DNA of 6,986 nt from Candidatus Neoanaerotignum tabaqchaliae (GCA_904420235.1 CAJFUS010000108.1:1-6986), one strand, 5' to 3'; shown: positions 1 to 6,641, counted from the stretch's first letter. Notes: generated by a model not told the origin, from the sequence alone. Made by a program: numbers and translations.

Positions 1-30
1 CACTTTAGCGTAAGATATTGAAAAGATATG

Positions 31-80
31 ATTGCAGCATACTTTAAGTACATATAAAAATGCCTTTCAGCTGCTGCAAT
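31..80. repeat. 9-bp inverted repeat downstream of phnX
   Basis: ATTGCAGCA (31-39) and its exact complement TGCTGCAAT (72-80) flank a 32-base spacer. On the plus strand the second arm is followed by AGTTTTT (81-87), so it could be a weak terminator for a gene entering from the left of the window. Read on the minus strand, as phnX is transcribed, no U-rich run follows the stem, so it is a poor terminator for the phn operon. The rest of 1-142 contains only short AT-rich sequence and a CGGCCG palindrome; I see no gene there. Confidence 0.35.
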
Positions 81-142
81 AGTTTTTCCTCAAGATTTCA
101 AAAACTTTTATTATTTGAACTTTCGGCCGCTTAATTATTTTT

Positions 143-913
143 TTATCTTACAATATAATCAAGCACTCCGCATATGTCTGTTATAACAGCGTCCGCCCCT
201 GCTTGTTTATATCTGTCTGTTACTTTTTCTATAAGCTTTAAACGTTCTTGCTCATTAAGGCTATTATACTCATCCTTTGTAAGTCCAGCCTCAGAGCTGC
301 CTTCTATAACACCTACCGTAAATACTCCGGCGTTTTTACCTTCTTTTATGTCTGATATTGTGTCGCCAACTTTTATTACCGCCGATACTGAGCTTACTTT
401 CAGCATTTCCATATTTCTGAAAATCATATACGGATATGGCCTTCCCATATGGTTTGTGGAATCCGGACTTACAAAACAATCCGGCTTATATCCGGCTTTT
501 TCAGCCTCGCTAACTACAATTTCCATCATTTTATCGGTGTATCCCGTTGTTGAGCCGATTTTTATCCCAGCTTTCCTTAAAGCGTTTACAGTGTCTATAA
601 CATAGTCTTTTGGTTCTGCAAAACGGTTAAGTATCTTAAGAAGGCTGTCCGTAAACTTCTCATGCATTTTATCAACATCGCCGTCGTTAAATTTTCGACC
701 ATGGATTTTTTCAAACTCATCTCCAATGCGCTCCATTTGAAGCATCGTCTTTATATGGTCCCACTTTAACATGCCCATGGGCTTTCTTGTTTCTTCCATT
801 GTCGGCTCTATGCCATATTCCTTAAATATCTCCATAAAAGCCTGAACCGGTGCGAAACAGCCATAGTCAACGGTTGTTCCCGCCCAGTCAAAAATAACAG
901 CCTCTGTTTTCAT
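143..913 (-). CDS. phnX: Phosphonoacetaldehyde hydrolase (phosphonatase)
   Basis: This cytoplasmic 256-residue enzyme hydrolyses the C-P bond of phosphonoacetaldehyde to acetaldehyde and phosphate, the second step of AEP breakdown. It is a HAD-superfamily protein of usual phosphonatase length. The motif DWAGTT at residues 9-14 gives the Asp9 nucleophile and has Ala11 where most HAD phosphatases have a second Asp, a phosphonatase hallmark. Lys50 in MGMLKWDH matches the Schiff-base lysine (Lys53 of the Bacillus cereus enzyme). GSTTGYT (120-126) is motif II, Arg158 lies in GRPYPYM, and GDTISDIKEG (183-192) supplies the Mg-binding acids Asp184 and Asp188. The start lies one base after the phnW stop, and its ribosome binding site AAAGGAG (924-930) is inside the end of phnW, so the two are probably translationally coupled. 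One oddity is the loop before GRPYP, which reads SPDSTNHM rather than the usual TPDDVPA-like sequence. Confidence 0.96.
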   Translation of the reverse strand: MKTEAVIFDWAGTTVDYGCFAPVQAFMEIFKEYGIEPTMEETRKPMGMLKWDHIKTMLQMERIGDEFEKIHGRKFNDGDVDKMHEKFTDSLLKILNRFAEPKDYVIDTVNALRKAGIKIGSTTGYTDKMMEIVVSEAEKAGYKPDCFVSPDSTNHMGRPYPYMIFRNMEMLKVSSVSAVIKVGDTISDIKEGKNAGVFTVGVIEGSSEAGLTKDEYNSLNEQERLKLIEKVTDRYKQAGADAVITDICGVLDYIVR

Positions 914-914
914 A

Positions 915-2021
915 TTACAAATTCTCCTTTAAGTTTAAAAAGTCTTTTATAATACCACAAAGCTTTTCTATATCCTCTTTATAAATCTCGCCTATATTGC
1001 CTATCCTGAATGTTTCGGCATCGGTTACCTTTCCGGGATAAATGGCGTATCCTCTTTCTTTTATGTACTGATACATCTCGTCAAATGTATAGTTTTTGTT
1101 ATCGGGATAGAAAAATGTTGTTATAATAGGACCCTGGTTTTCATCGCTCACATAAGTTTTAAAGCCCATTTTCCTCATGCTGTCAATAAGAAGTTTATTA
1201 TTTTCGGAATACCTTTTGTTTCTGGCCGGTATGCCGCCTTCCTCCTCTAGTTCCTCAAGGGCCTTTGAGAAAGCCAAAACAGTGTGAGTTGGTGACGTAA
1301 ATCTCCATTTTCCGTCAATTTCCATTGTTTTCCACTGGTCGTAAAGGTCAAGGGATAAACTTCTGGCGTTTCCTTTGCTATTTTCAAGGACCGATTTTTT
1401 GCATATTATGAATGCAAATCCAGGAACGCCTTGTATACACTTGTTGGCACTGCTTATTATAAAATCTATGCCCAAATCTCCGACCGGTATGTCAACGCCG
1501 CCAAAGCTTGACATGGCGTCAACAATCATAATTCTTCCGGCCTCTTTAACAGCCTTTGAAACCGAGGCTATATCGTTTAATATTCCTGAGGTAGTTTCGC
1601 TGTGCACCATTGAAACGTGAGTAATATCATGGTTTTCATTAAGTATGCGTGTTATTTCTTCAGCCTTTGGAATTTCGTCATATCCGGTTTTATAAACATC
1701 ATACTTTATTTTGTTTCTCTGAGCTATATCCGCCATACGCATGCCGTATGCTCCGTTGGCGGCTATTAAAAGCTTATCCTCTTCCCCTATTACGCTTCCA
1801 AGCACAGACTCCACTCCAAATGTTCCGCTTCCCTGAATTAAAACGGCCGTATACTCATCTGAACTTACATGGGCAAGCTTAAGGAGTTTTTCCCTTATAT
1901 CACGGGTTATTTTTTTATAGTCCTCGTCCCAAGTACAGTGGTCAAACATCATTTCCTTTTTAACTGTTTCCGTTGTTGTAAGAGGTCCCGGTGTTAAAAG
2001 TTTATAGTTAAGTTTACTCAT
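915..2021 (-). CDS. phnW: 2-aminoethylphosphonate:pyruvate aminotransferase
   Basis: This 368-residue PLP enzyme (class V aminotransferase fold) converts AEP plus pyruvate to phosphonoacetaldehyde plus L-alanine, feeding PhnX. The N-terminus LLTPGPL (8-14) is typical of the PhnW group. Further landmarks are QGSGTFGVE (63-71) in the cofactor phosphate-binding region, HSETTSGILN (140-149), and Asp168 in VDAMSSFGG, expected to contact the PLP ring nitrogen. Lys194 in SSANKCIQG is the PLP-anchoring lysine, at the same number as in the Salmonella enzyme. Arg339 in FRIGNIG is the likely substrate-binding arginine. Length is normal for the family. AGGAG (2032-2036), ten bases before the ATG, supports the start. 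It follows the binding-protein gene by 29 bases with no terminator between them. The related activity of alanine:glyoxylate-type transaminases is an alternative, but the adjacent phnX makes PhnW the clear choice. Confidence 0.96.
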   Translation of the reverse strand: MSKLNYKLLTPGPLTTTETVKKEMMFDHCTWDEDYKKITRDIREKLLKLAHVSSDEYTAVLIQGSGTFGVESVLGSVIGEEDKLLIAANGAYGMRMADIAQRNKIKYDVYKTGYDEIPKAEEITRILNENHDITHVSMVHSETTSGILNDIASVSKAVKEAGRIMIVDAMSSFGGVDIPVGDLGIDFIISSANKCIQGVPGFAFIICKKSVLENSKGNARSLSLDLYDQWKTMEIDGKWRFTSPTHTVLAFSKALEELEEEGGIPARNKRYSENNKLLIDSMRKMGFKTYVSDENQGPIITTFFYPDNKNYTFDEMYQYIKERGYAIYPGKVTDAETFRIGNIGEIYKEDIEKLCGIIKDFLNLKENL

Positions 2022-2050
2022 AATACATAATCTCCTGTTTAATGTATAAA

Positions 2051-3058
2051 TTAGGCTTCAGCCATTGCTTTGGCATTGGCCGATATTTCCTGATGTTTTT
2101 CAAGAAGGTCTACTGTAAGTTTTTCAGGGAATACTTTTGGATATTCCGACATATTTTCGCTGTCAGCGCTTTCACCCTCGTATAATGGAAGCGGATAGCT
2201 TTGAATAAGTTTCTCTCTGCCGTTTTGTATTATGCACTGGGCCATTTCCATAGCAAGAGGATTTGAGCTGTCGCCTTTATCTATAACGGCTACTGACTCT
2301 GTTAATGAGAAATTACCCTCCGTCGGGTCAACAAAATCTATCGGCAGTCCGCTGGCTTTGTCGGCTACGGCCTGATGTCTAAGGCCAAATCCAAGGGCCA
2401 CCTCTCCGGCACGCACTTTCTTTAAAGGCGCCGAGCCTGAGCTTTCAATATGCGGTCCCGCATTTTTATATATGCCGCTTAAAATCTCTGTTGCTTCATC
2501 TTCTCCATAGGCATCAACAATAGCCTGAACAAGAAGCCATGCCGTTGATGAGCTTTCAATGTCTGTTACCGAAACAAATCCGCTGTAAACAGGGTCGGCC
2601 AAATCTTTAATACATGTTGGCACTGGAAGGTTGTTTTCGCTCATCATTTCGGTGTTAAGTATAATTGCACCCTCCTGAGCCGTTATAGGAGTATAGTAGG
2701 AAGGATACTCATCAATAGAGTTTGTATCAAACTCAAGGTCTTTAAACATCTGTTGCTGTTCCTGAGCGCTGTCAATGTAGAAAGAGCTCATTGTTATAAG
2801 GTCGGCCTCAATATTTTTACCCTCGGCAAGAAGTTTTCCGCCAAGTTCCGATGTTCCGAAAGACTGCATAAGATATTTTCCTTCATAACCGTTCTCGTCA
2901 AGAGTGCTTTTCATGGCTTCAATAGCTTCGTCGTCGGCATTAGTGTAGATAACAACCTCACTGTCTCCGGAGCCTGACGAGCCTGAACAGCCCGCAAAGG
3001 CTGATATTGCCACCCCAAACGTTAATGCAAGAGCAATCATTTTTTTAAATTTTGTCAT
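2051..3058 (-). CDS. ABC transporter substrate-binding lipoprotein, probably for AEP
   Basis: This is an extracellular solute-binding lipoprotein inferred to capture AEP for the adjacent permease and ATPase. From the start chosen here it has 335 residues. The N-terminus is a lipoprotein signal peptide: basic TKFKK, a hydrophobic stretch, then the lipobox AFAGC with Cys24 as the lipidated residue, followed by a Ser/Gly-rich linker. The mature part begins VVIYTNADDEAIEA and resembles the AfuA/FbpA-like (COG1840) binding proteins that include the putative AEP-binding PhnS2 group; I recognise this by style, not by search. An in-frame ATG at 3071-3073 would add five residues, but no ribosome binding site precedes it. 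GGGGGAAA just inside it (3064-3071) sits correctly for the ATG at 3056-3058. The substrate is inferred from phnW and phnX; iron or another anion cannot be excluded from sequence alone. Confidence 0.88.
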   Translation of the reverse strand: MTKFKKMIALALTFGVAISAFAGCSGSSGSGDSEVVIYTNADDEAIEAMKSTLDENGYEGKYLMQSFGTSELGGKLLAEGKNIEADLITMSSFYIDSAQEQQQMFKDLEFDTNSIDEYPSYYTPITAQEGAIILNTEMMSENNLPVPTCIKDLADPVYSGFVSVTDIESSSTAWLLVQAIVDAYGEDEATEILSGIYKNAGPHIESSGSAPLKKVRAGEVALGFGLRHQAVADKASGLPIDFVDPTEGNFSLTESVAVIDKGDSSNPLAMEMAQCIIQNGREKLIQSYPLPLYEGESADSENMSEYPKVFPEKLTVDLLEKHQEISANAKAMAEA

Positions 3059-3077
3059 TTCAATTTCCCCCATAATT

Positions 3078-4712
3078 TTAGTTTTTTGATTTATTTTTTC
3101 TTACGGCTAAATAGCCGAAAACAGCTTTTGCTATGATATTTGTTAAAAGTATAAGAAGCGAAAGCACAAATATCTCGTTAAATTTTGTATAGTATTGAAG
3201 TTCTTTTATTTTTGTTGTAATAACCATTGTCCTTGCGCCGGCTATAAATATTACCGCGCTTACGGTAACCATAGAGTTAACAAAGTAATAGCTGAAAACC
3301 TCAAGTATAGTTGACATAGCGTTTGGCGTAACAACTCTTACTATTGTTTTAAGCCATGTATCGCCCATTAGCATAGCCGTTGTTTCCCAAGATGCGTTCA
3401 TTTTTGAAAGCGAGTTTTTTATCATAAGATATGGCGTTGAGAAATAATGCACAATATTGCATATTATAATTATGGCCAAGGTGTTTTGAAGTGGCGTTCC
3501 CGAGAATATAAGCATATAGGCTATACCAATTACCATGCCGGGTATCGTGTTTGTTACAAGCGATATATTTTCAACAAGCCTTTTGGCTTTTATTGAAATT
3601 CCGCTTCTGGCTGTTGTTAAAGCTGCTCCGTATGTTGTGAGCGAGCCGAAAAACGCCGTAAGCACAGCCACTATAATAGAGTTTTTATAAACACCTATAA
3701 GGCTTCTGTCTGTAAGCACGCTTTTTACATGCTCAAGCGTAAACTCAATTCTGTACGGCCATTCATAAACAAGAGGCACCACAAAAATAACAGCGAAAAC
3801 CGATATTACAGCTATAAGTATAATTCCGCTTGCGGCCCCAAGGATTATGTCCCTCGCCGTATTTTTTCTTATCTCAATGCTGGATATTTTGTTATAGCGG
3901 ATATTATATTTTTCAAGATAATGAAGGAGAGCTATTGTAACAACCGACGGAACAAGCATAAACATAGCTACCGTTGAGCCGGTGTTGAAATTTGGTATGC
4001 TTCCCAGCATTTCGTTGTAAAGCACAGTTGCCACAACGTCATATTCCCCTCCAACAGAGGCCGGAATACCGTAATCAGTAAAGCATAGGAAGAAGCACTG
4101 AACAAATGACGCGGCCAAAGTTCCAAGAAGCGGCCTTAAAACTGTGCCTATAAATGTTTGTATGTGATTGTCTCCCATAATGCGGGAAACAACTGTAAAC
4201 TTTTTGTCCACATACTCCATTGTGTTGCTTACAAGAAGAAACGATACCGGAAGTGTATATATAACATATCCCAACAGAAGGCCATTGAAGCCGTATATAT
4301 CAAAAAGCTGGCGTCCCAAAATTTGAGTTATAAGCCCTTGTTTTCCAAAAGAATATATAATGGCAAAGCCGTATGTTATGGTTGGAAGAAGCATAGGCAA
4401 AACTGCAAGGCGGCGTATTAAAAGCTTATATGTTTTTGGTATGCCGCTGTAATGAATTGTGTATGTAAGTATAAAAGCCAAAACAGTTGTTACAACAGCG
4501 CTGGCCGACGATATTGCTATACTGTGGCCAAAAGCTGTTATAAATCCTCTGCCTGTAAGCACCTCTATATAATTTCCAAGGCCTATACTTCCTTCAAACT
4601 CAAAAGACTTTATAAAAAGCCTTGCTATTGGTATAAGCAGAAATACGGCAAACAGCGCTGCTACAAATAAAAATATAATTTTTATTTCTTTCTCTTTAAT
4701 TCTGTTTTCCAT
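3078..4712 (-). CDS. ABC transporter permease, two fused domains, probably for AEP
   Basis: This integral membrane protein forms the import channel. At 544 residues it is a tandem fusion of two binding-protein-dependent permease domains, so one chain probably replaces a heterodimer. About twelve hydrophobic segments are visible, roughly at 11-33, 62-87, 98-121, 137-163, 197-215, 245-265, then 288-312, 345-366, 378-402, 408-430, 466-490 and 513-535. Each half has an EAA-type cytoplasmic loop for docking the ATPase: residues 174-194 (VSRIMGD...LRP) and 443-463 (ETTAMLMGD...VTP). The layout matches the roughly 545-residue putative AEP permeases (PhnU2 type) and the related ferric-ion and thiamine permeases. 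AAGGTGA (4720-4726) overlaps the ATPase stop codon and serves as the ribosome binding site, 12 bases separating the genes. Transport role is firm; substrate is inferred from neighbours. Confidence 0.9.
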   Translation of the reverse strand: MENRIKEKEIKIIFLFVAALFAVFLLIPIARLFIKSFEFEGSIGLGNYIEVLTGRGFITAFGHSIAISSASAVVTTVLAFILTYTIHYSGIPKTYKLLIRRLAVLPMLLPTITYGFAIIYSFGKQGLITQILGRQLFDIYGFNGLLLGYVIYTLPVSFLLVSNTMEYVDKKFTVVSRIMGDNHIQTFIGTVLRPLLGTLAASFVQCFFLCFTDYGIPASVGGEYDVVATVLYNEMLGSIPNFNTGSTVAMFMLVPSVVTIALLHYLEKYNIRYNKISSIEIRKNTARDIILGAASGIILIAVISVFAVIFVVPLVYEWPYRIEFTLEHVKSVLTDRSLIGVYKNSIIVAVLTAFFGSLTTYGAALTTARSGISIKAKRLVENISLVTNTIPGMVIGIAYMLIFSGTPLQNTLAIIIICNIVHYFSTPYLMIKNSLSKMNASWETTAMLMGDTWLKTIVRVVTPNAMSTILEVFSYYFVNSMVTVSAVIFIAGARTMVITTKIKELQYYTKFNEIFVLSLLILLTNIIAKAVFGYLAVRKNKSKN

Positions 4713-4724
4713 GGCCGTTTCACC

Positions 4725-5495
4725 TTACACTGCCTCAGCCCGCTGTGACATGCCTTGGGCAAAAAGGCTGAAAATGTTGTTCTTTTTAATTAAAAGCTGA
4801 TTTAATATAAACTCCTTAACAAAATCGTTATCAGGGGTTTGTATTATATCCTGTGGTTTTCCAAACTGAGATATTGTTCCATTGTTTACTATAAGAACCT
4901 TATCTGAAAGTGTAAGAGCCTCCTCTGGGTCGTGGGTAACTATAATTGTTGTAAGTTTAAACTCTCTTGCTATTTGTTTTATTTTCTCTTTTATAGATTC
5001 TTTTATAACTCCGTCAAGGGCACTTAAAGGCTCGTCAAGAAGCAGAATTTTAGGTTTCATAACCATTGTTCTTGCAAGGGCCACTCTTTGCTTTTGCCCA
5101 CCCGAAAGCTGTTCTATTTTTTTGTTTAAATGCTCTCTAAGTCCAAGAAGGTCTATCATATCCTCAACTTCCTGCTTTGTTGATATATTTGGCTTATTTT
5201 TTAAGCCATATGTTATATTTTTATATACATTAAGATTTGGGAAAAGAGCATAATCCTGAAAAACAATGTTAAAGCCTCTTTCCTCCATAGGGCACTTTGC
5301 CACGTCTTTACCGTTAAAAATTATCTCACCGCTGTCGGCCTCTGTAAGGCCAAGTATAAGGTTAAGCAAAGTTGTTTTGCCGCAGCCTGACGGACCAAGT
5401 ATTGAAACTATCTCGCCGTCCTCAATTTTAAGATTTATGTCGTGAAGAATAGTAACTCCGTCATATGACTTTTTTAGATTTTTAATCTCAAGCAT
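4725..5495 (-). CDS. ABC transporter ATP-binding protein, probably for AEP uptake
   Basis: This 256-residue cytoplasmic ATPase is inferred to energise the adjacent permease. All nucleotide-binding motifs are intact: Walker A GPSGCGKT (34-41), Q-loop Gln80 in VFQDYALFP, signature LSGGQ (130-134), Walker B ILLLDE (150-155), D-loop SALD (158-161) and H-loop His188. It belongs to the PotA/FbpC-like importer group, which usually runs to about 350 residues with a C-terminal TOBE domain. Here the chain ends shortly after the catalytic domain, with a tail of about 30 residues that resembles no domain I know. The frame is open with no sign of a frameshift, so the short form looks natural. GAGGGA (5503-5508), seven bases before the ATG, supports the start. 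It is the first gene of the operon, after a 222-base regulatory gap. Confidence 0.92.
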   Translation of the reverse strand: MLEIKNLKKSYDGVTILHDINLKIEDGEIVSILGPSGCGKTTLLNLILGLTEADSGEIIFNGKDVAKCPMEERGFNIVFQDYALFPNLNVYKNITYGLKNKPNISTKQEVEDMIDLLGLREHLNKKIEQLSGGQKQRVALARTMVMKPKILLLDEPLSALDGVIKESIKEKIKQIAREFKLTTIIVTHDPEEALTLSDKVLIVNNGTISQFGKPQDIIQTPDNDFVKEFILNQLLIKKNNIFSLFAQGMSQRAEAV

Positions 5496-5602
5496 ATATC
5501 TTTCCCTCTTTCATTTTTAAACCCGTTTATTAAAATATTGCGTTTTCTTGCTTACTACAGGACAAATTAAATCACGAGAGTGCAAATAGTTTCTATCTTG
5601 AT

Positions 5603-5631
5603 TTTGTAAAGTTATATTAAATAAATGTAAA
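5603..5631 (-). promoter_or_regulatory. Candidate promoter of the transporter-phnWX operon
   Basis: On the minus strand TTTACA (5626-5631) and TACAAA (5603-5608) are spaced by 17 bases, matching five and four of six positions of the sigma-A boxes. The -35-like box directly abuts the 27-bp palindrome. Alternatives are TATAAC (5611-5616) or TAGAAT (5645-5650, inside the palindrome) as the -10 box, each without a good -35. A promoter must lie between the regulator's terminator and 5495, but the exact boxes are uncertain. A leader of about 100 bases would result. Confidence 0.3.
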
Positions 5632-5658
5632 AAAATATGTAGAAATTCTACATATTTT
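5632..5658. promoter_or_regulatory. 27-bp perfect palindrome, probable operator of the RpiR-type regulator
   Basis: AAAATATGTAGAA (5632-5644), one central base (5645) and TTCTACATATTTT (5646-5658) form a perfect 13+1+13 inverted repeat between the regulator's terminator and the phn operon. Its 15-bp core TGTAGAAATTCTACA (5638-5652) fits TGTA-N7-TACA and recurs imperfectly at the regulator's own promoter. RpiR-family proteins bind inverted repeats as dimers, and the HexR branch is known for TGTA/TACA-type half-sites, so this is the best operator candidate. On the minus strand the repeat is followed by seven T residues, so an AT-rich backup terminator is a weaker alternative. Confidence 0.72.
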
Positions 5659-5678
5659 CAGTGTATTTATGCTTTATA

Positions 5679-5705
5679 AAAATAAAAAAGCGGCCCTCGC
5701 CGCCT
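5679..5705 (-). terminator. Intrinsic terminator of the RpiR-family gene
   Basis: On the minus strand, 12 bases beyond the regulator's stop codon, GCGGC-GAGG-GCCGC forms a GC-rich stem with a four-base loop (5690-5703), extendable by a G-U and an A-U pair. TTTTTTATTTTT follows. This is a canonical Rho-independent terminator and separates the regulator transcript from the phn operon. The plus-strand reading lacks a T-run after the stem, so it works in one direction only. Confidence 0.93.
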
Positions 5706-5717
5706 GTTTAAGCCATA

Positions 5718-6584
5718 TCATATATCGCTATTTTCGTAAGCCTGTTTTTTTATAATTCTGCTGTTTCTATCCAATATACTTGTATATTTTTTATAGTCGC
5801 TTAAAATAATTCCCGTATAAATCATGTCAATAACAGCCATTTGAGAAACTCTTGAAAATATGGCGCTTCCATACATAAACTGTCTGTCACTTGTACATAA
5901 AACCAAATCGGCATATTTAACTATAAGAGCGTTGCTGAAATTTGTTATGGCTATTACTGTTGCCCCTGCGCGCTTTGCTTGTATAACAGCGTCTACGGTT
6001 CCTTTTGAACAGCCCGAATATGATATTCCAATGGCCACATCGCCTTTTTTAAGATTTCTGGCGCTTACGGCCTGTGTATAATAGTCGCTGTATGAGCAGC
6101 AGTTAATTCCAAGATACATAAGCTTTGTAATAAGATCCTCGGCCACACAGGAAGAATTTTCAACATAATAAACAACTACGCTTTCGGCATTTATTATAGT
6201 ATCAACCGCAGATTTAAGACTTTCCTGACTTATGCTTAGCAAAGTATTTTTAAGCTGTTCTATTGACGTACTTATTACTTTTTCAGGCACTATTGATACA
6301 TCATCGTTTTCAGTAAATTTAAAGCCGTATAAAAACCCGTCGTTTTCATCCCTCTCGTCCTCTTTGGCAAGCACATAACGAAATTCCTTAAAACCGCTGT
6401 ATCCAAGAGCCTTTATAAATCTTAATACTGTTGGCTGGCTTACATCGGCGTCATTGGCTATTTTCTCAAGGGTGAGCTCTGTAAAGCTGCCTTTATAATT
6501 AAGAATATAATCGGCCGTTTTTTTCTCCGATTTTCTGAGGGACGCATAAACCTTCCTGATGTTTAAATCAAGTTTTTCGTTCAT
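5718..6584 (-). CDS. RpiR/MurR-family transcriptional regulator (HTH plus SIS domain)
   Basis: This 288-residue DNA-binding protein probably controls the downstream phn operon and itself. The N-terminal domain (about 1-77) is the RpiR-type winged HTH: a helix with RKSEKKTADYIL (17-28), then LEKIANDADVSQPTVLRFIKAL (39-60) as the HTH and GYSGFKEFR (61-69) after it. The C-terminal half (about 125-260) is an SIS phosphosugar-binding fold, with ISYSG (187-191) as the conserved Ser-rich loop and ATVIAITNFSNA later on. The first SIS loop, usually Gly-x-Gly/Ala-x-Ser, reads YYVENSS (139-145), without glycine. The start at 6582-6584 has a perfect AGGAGG (6590-6595); the earlier in-frame ATG at 6615-6617 lies inside the -10 box and has no ribosome binding site. 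The gene is monocistronic, with its own promoter and terminator. The effector is unknown; AEP or phosphonoacetaldehyde is my inference from context. Confidence 0.9.
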   Translation of the reverse strand: MNEKLDLNIRKVYASLRKSEKKTADYILNYKGSFTELTLEKIANDADVSQPTVLRFIKALGYSGFKEFRYVLAKEDERDENDGFLYGFKFTENDDVSIVPEKVISTSIEQLKNTLLSISQESLKSAVDTIINAESVVVYYVENSSCVAEDLITKLMYLGINCCSYSDYYTQAVSARNLKKGDVAIGISYSGCSKGTVDAVIQAKRAGATVIAITNFSNALIVKYADLVLCTSDRQFMYGSAIFSRVSQMAVIDMIYTGIILSDYKKYTSILDRNSRIIKKQAYENSDI

Positions 6585-6594
6585 ATAATCCTCC

Positions 6595-6609
6595 TGTAAT
6601 TTTTCTACA
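6595..6609. promoter_or_regulatory. Second operator-like site at the regulator's transcription start
   Basis: On the minus strand TGTAGAAAAATTACA (6595-6609) fits TGTA-N7-TACA and matches the core of the 27-bp palindrome at 12 of 15 positions, including the whole TGTAGAAA half. It covers the predicted transcription start and overlaps the first base of the AGGAGG ribosome binding site. A protein bound here would block initiation, as expected for negative autoregulation. Confidence 0.55.
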
Positions 6610-6612
6610 AAT

Positions 6613-6641
6613 ATCATATATTACTCGTTTCGTGCAGTCAA
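6613..6641 (-). promoter_or_regulatory. Sigma-A-type promoter of the RpiR-family gene
   Basis: On the minus strand TTGACT (6636-6641) and TATGAT (6613-6618) are separated by 17 bases; each matches five of six consensus positions. Transcription should start near 6604-6607, giving a leader of about 20 bases before the ATG at 6584. The upstream in-frame ATG (6615-6617) falls within the -10 box and so cannot be in this transcript. Confidence 0.8.

Noticed and set aside
97..119. TTCAAA/TTTGAA hairpin as the phn operon terminator
   Set aside because: The stem is six AT-rich pairs with an 11-base loop and no U-run follows on the minus strand.
174..605. Plus-strand open frame of 143 codons opposite phnX
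   Set aside because: It is fully antisense to phnX, whose catalytic motifs are intact, and its translation resembles no protein family; it is a shadow frame.
4882..5253. Plus-strand open frame of 123 codons opposite the ATPase gene
   Set aside because: It lies antisense to the conserved ABC motifs and has no ribosome binding site or recognisable domain.
5536..5555. Possible catabolite-response (cre-like) element in the leader of the phn operon
   Set aside because: The AAAACGCAA stretch shares only a few positions with the cre consensus and lacks the required symmetric second half.
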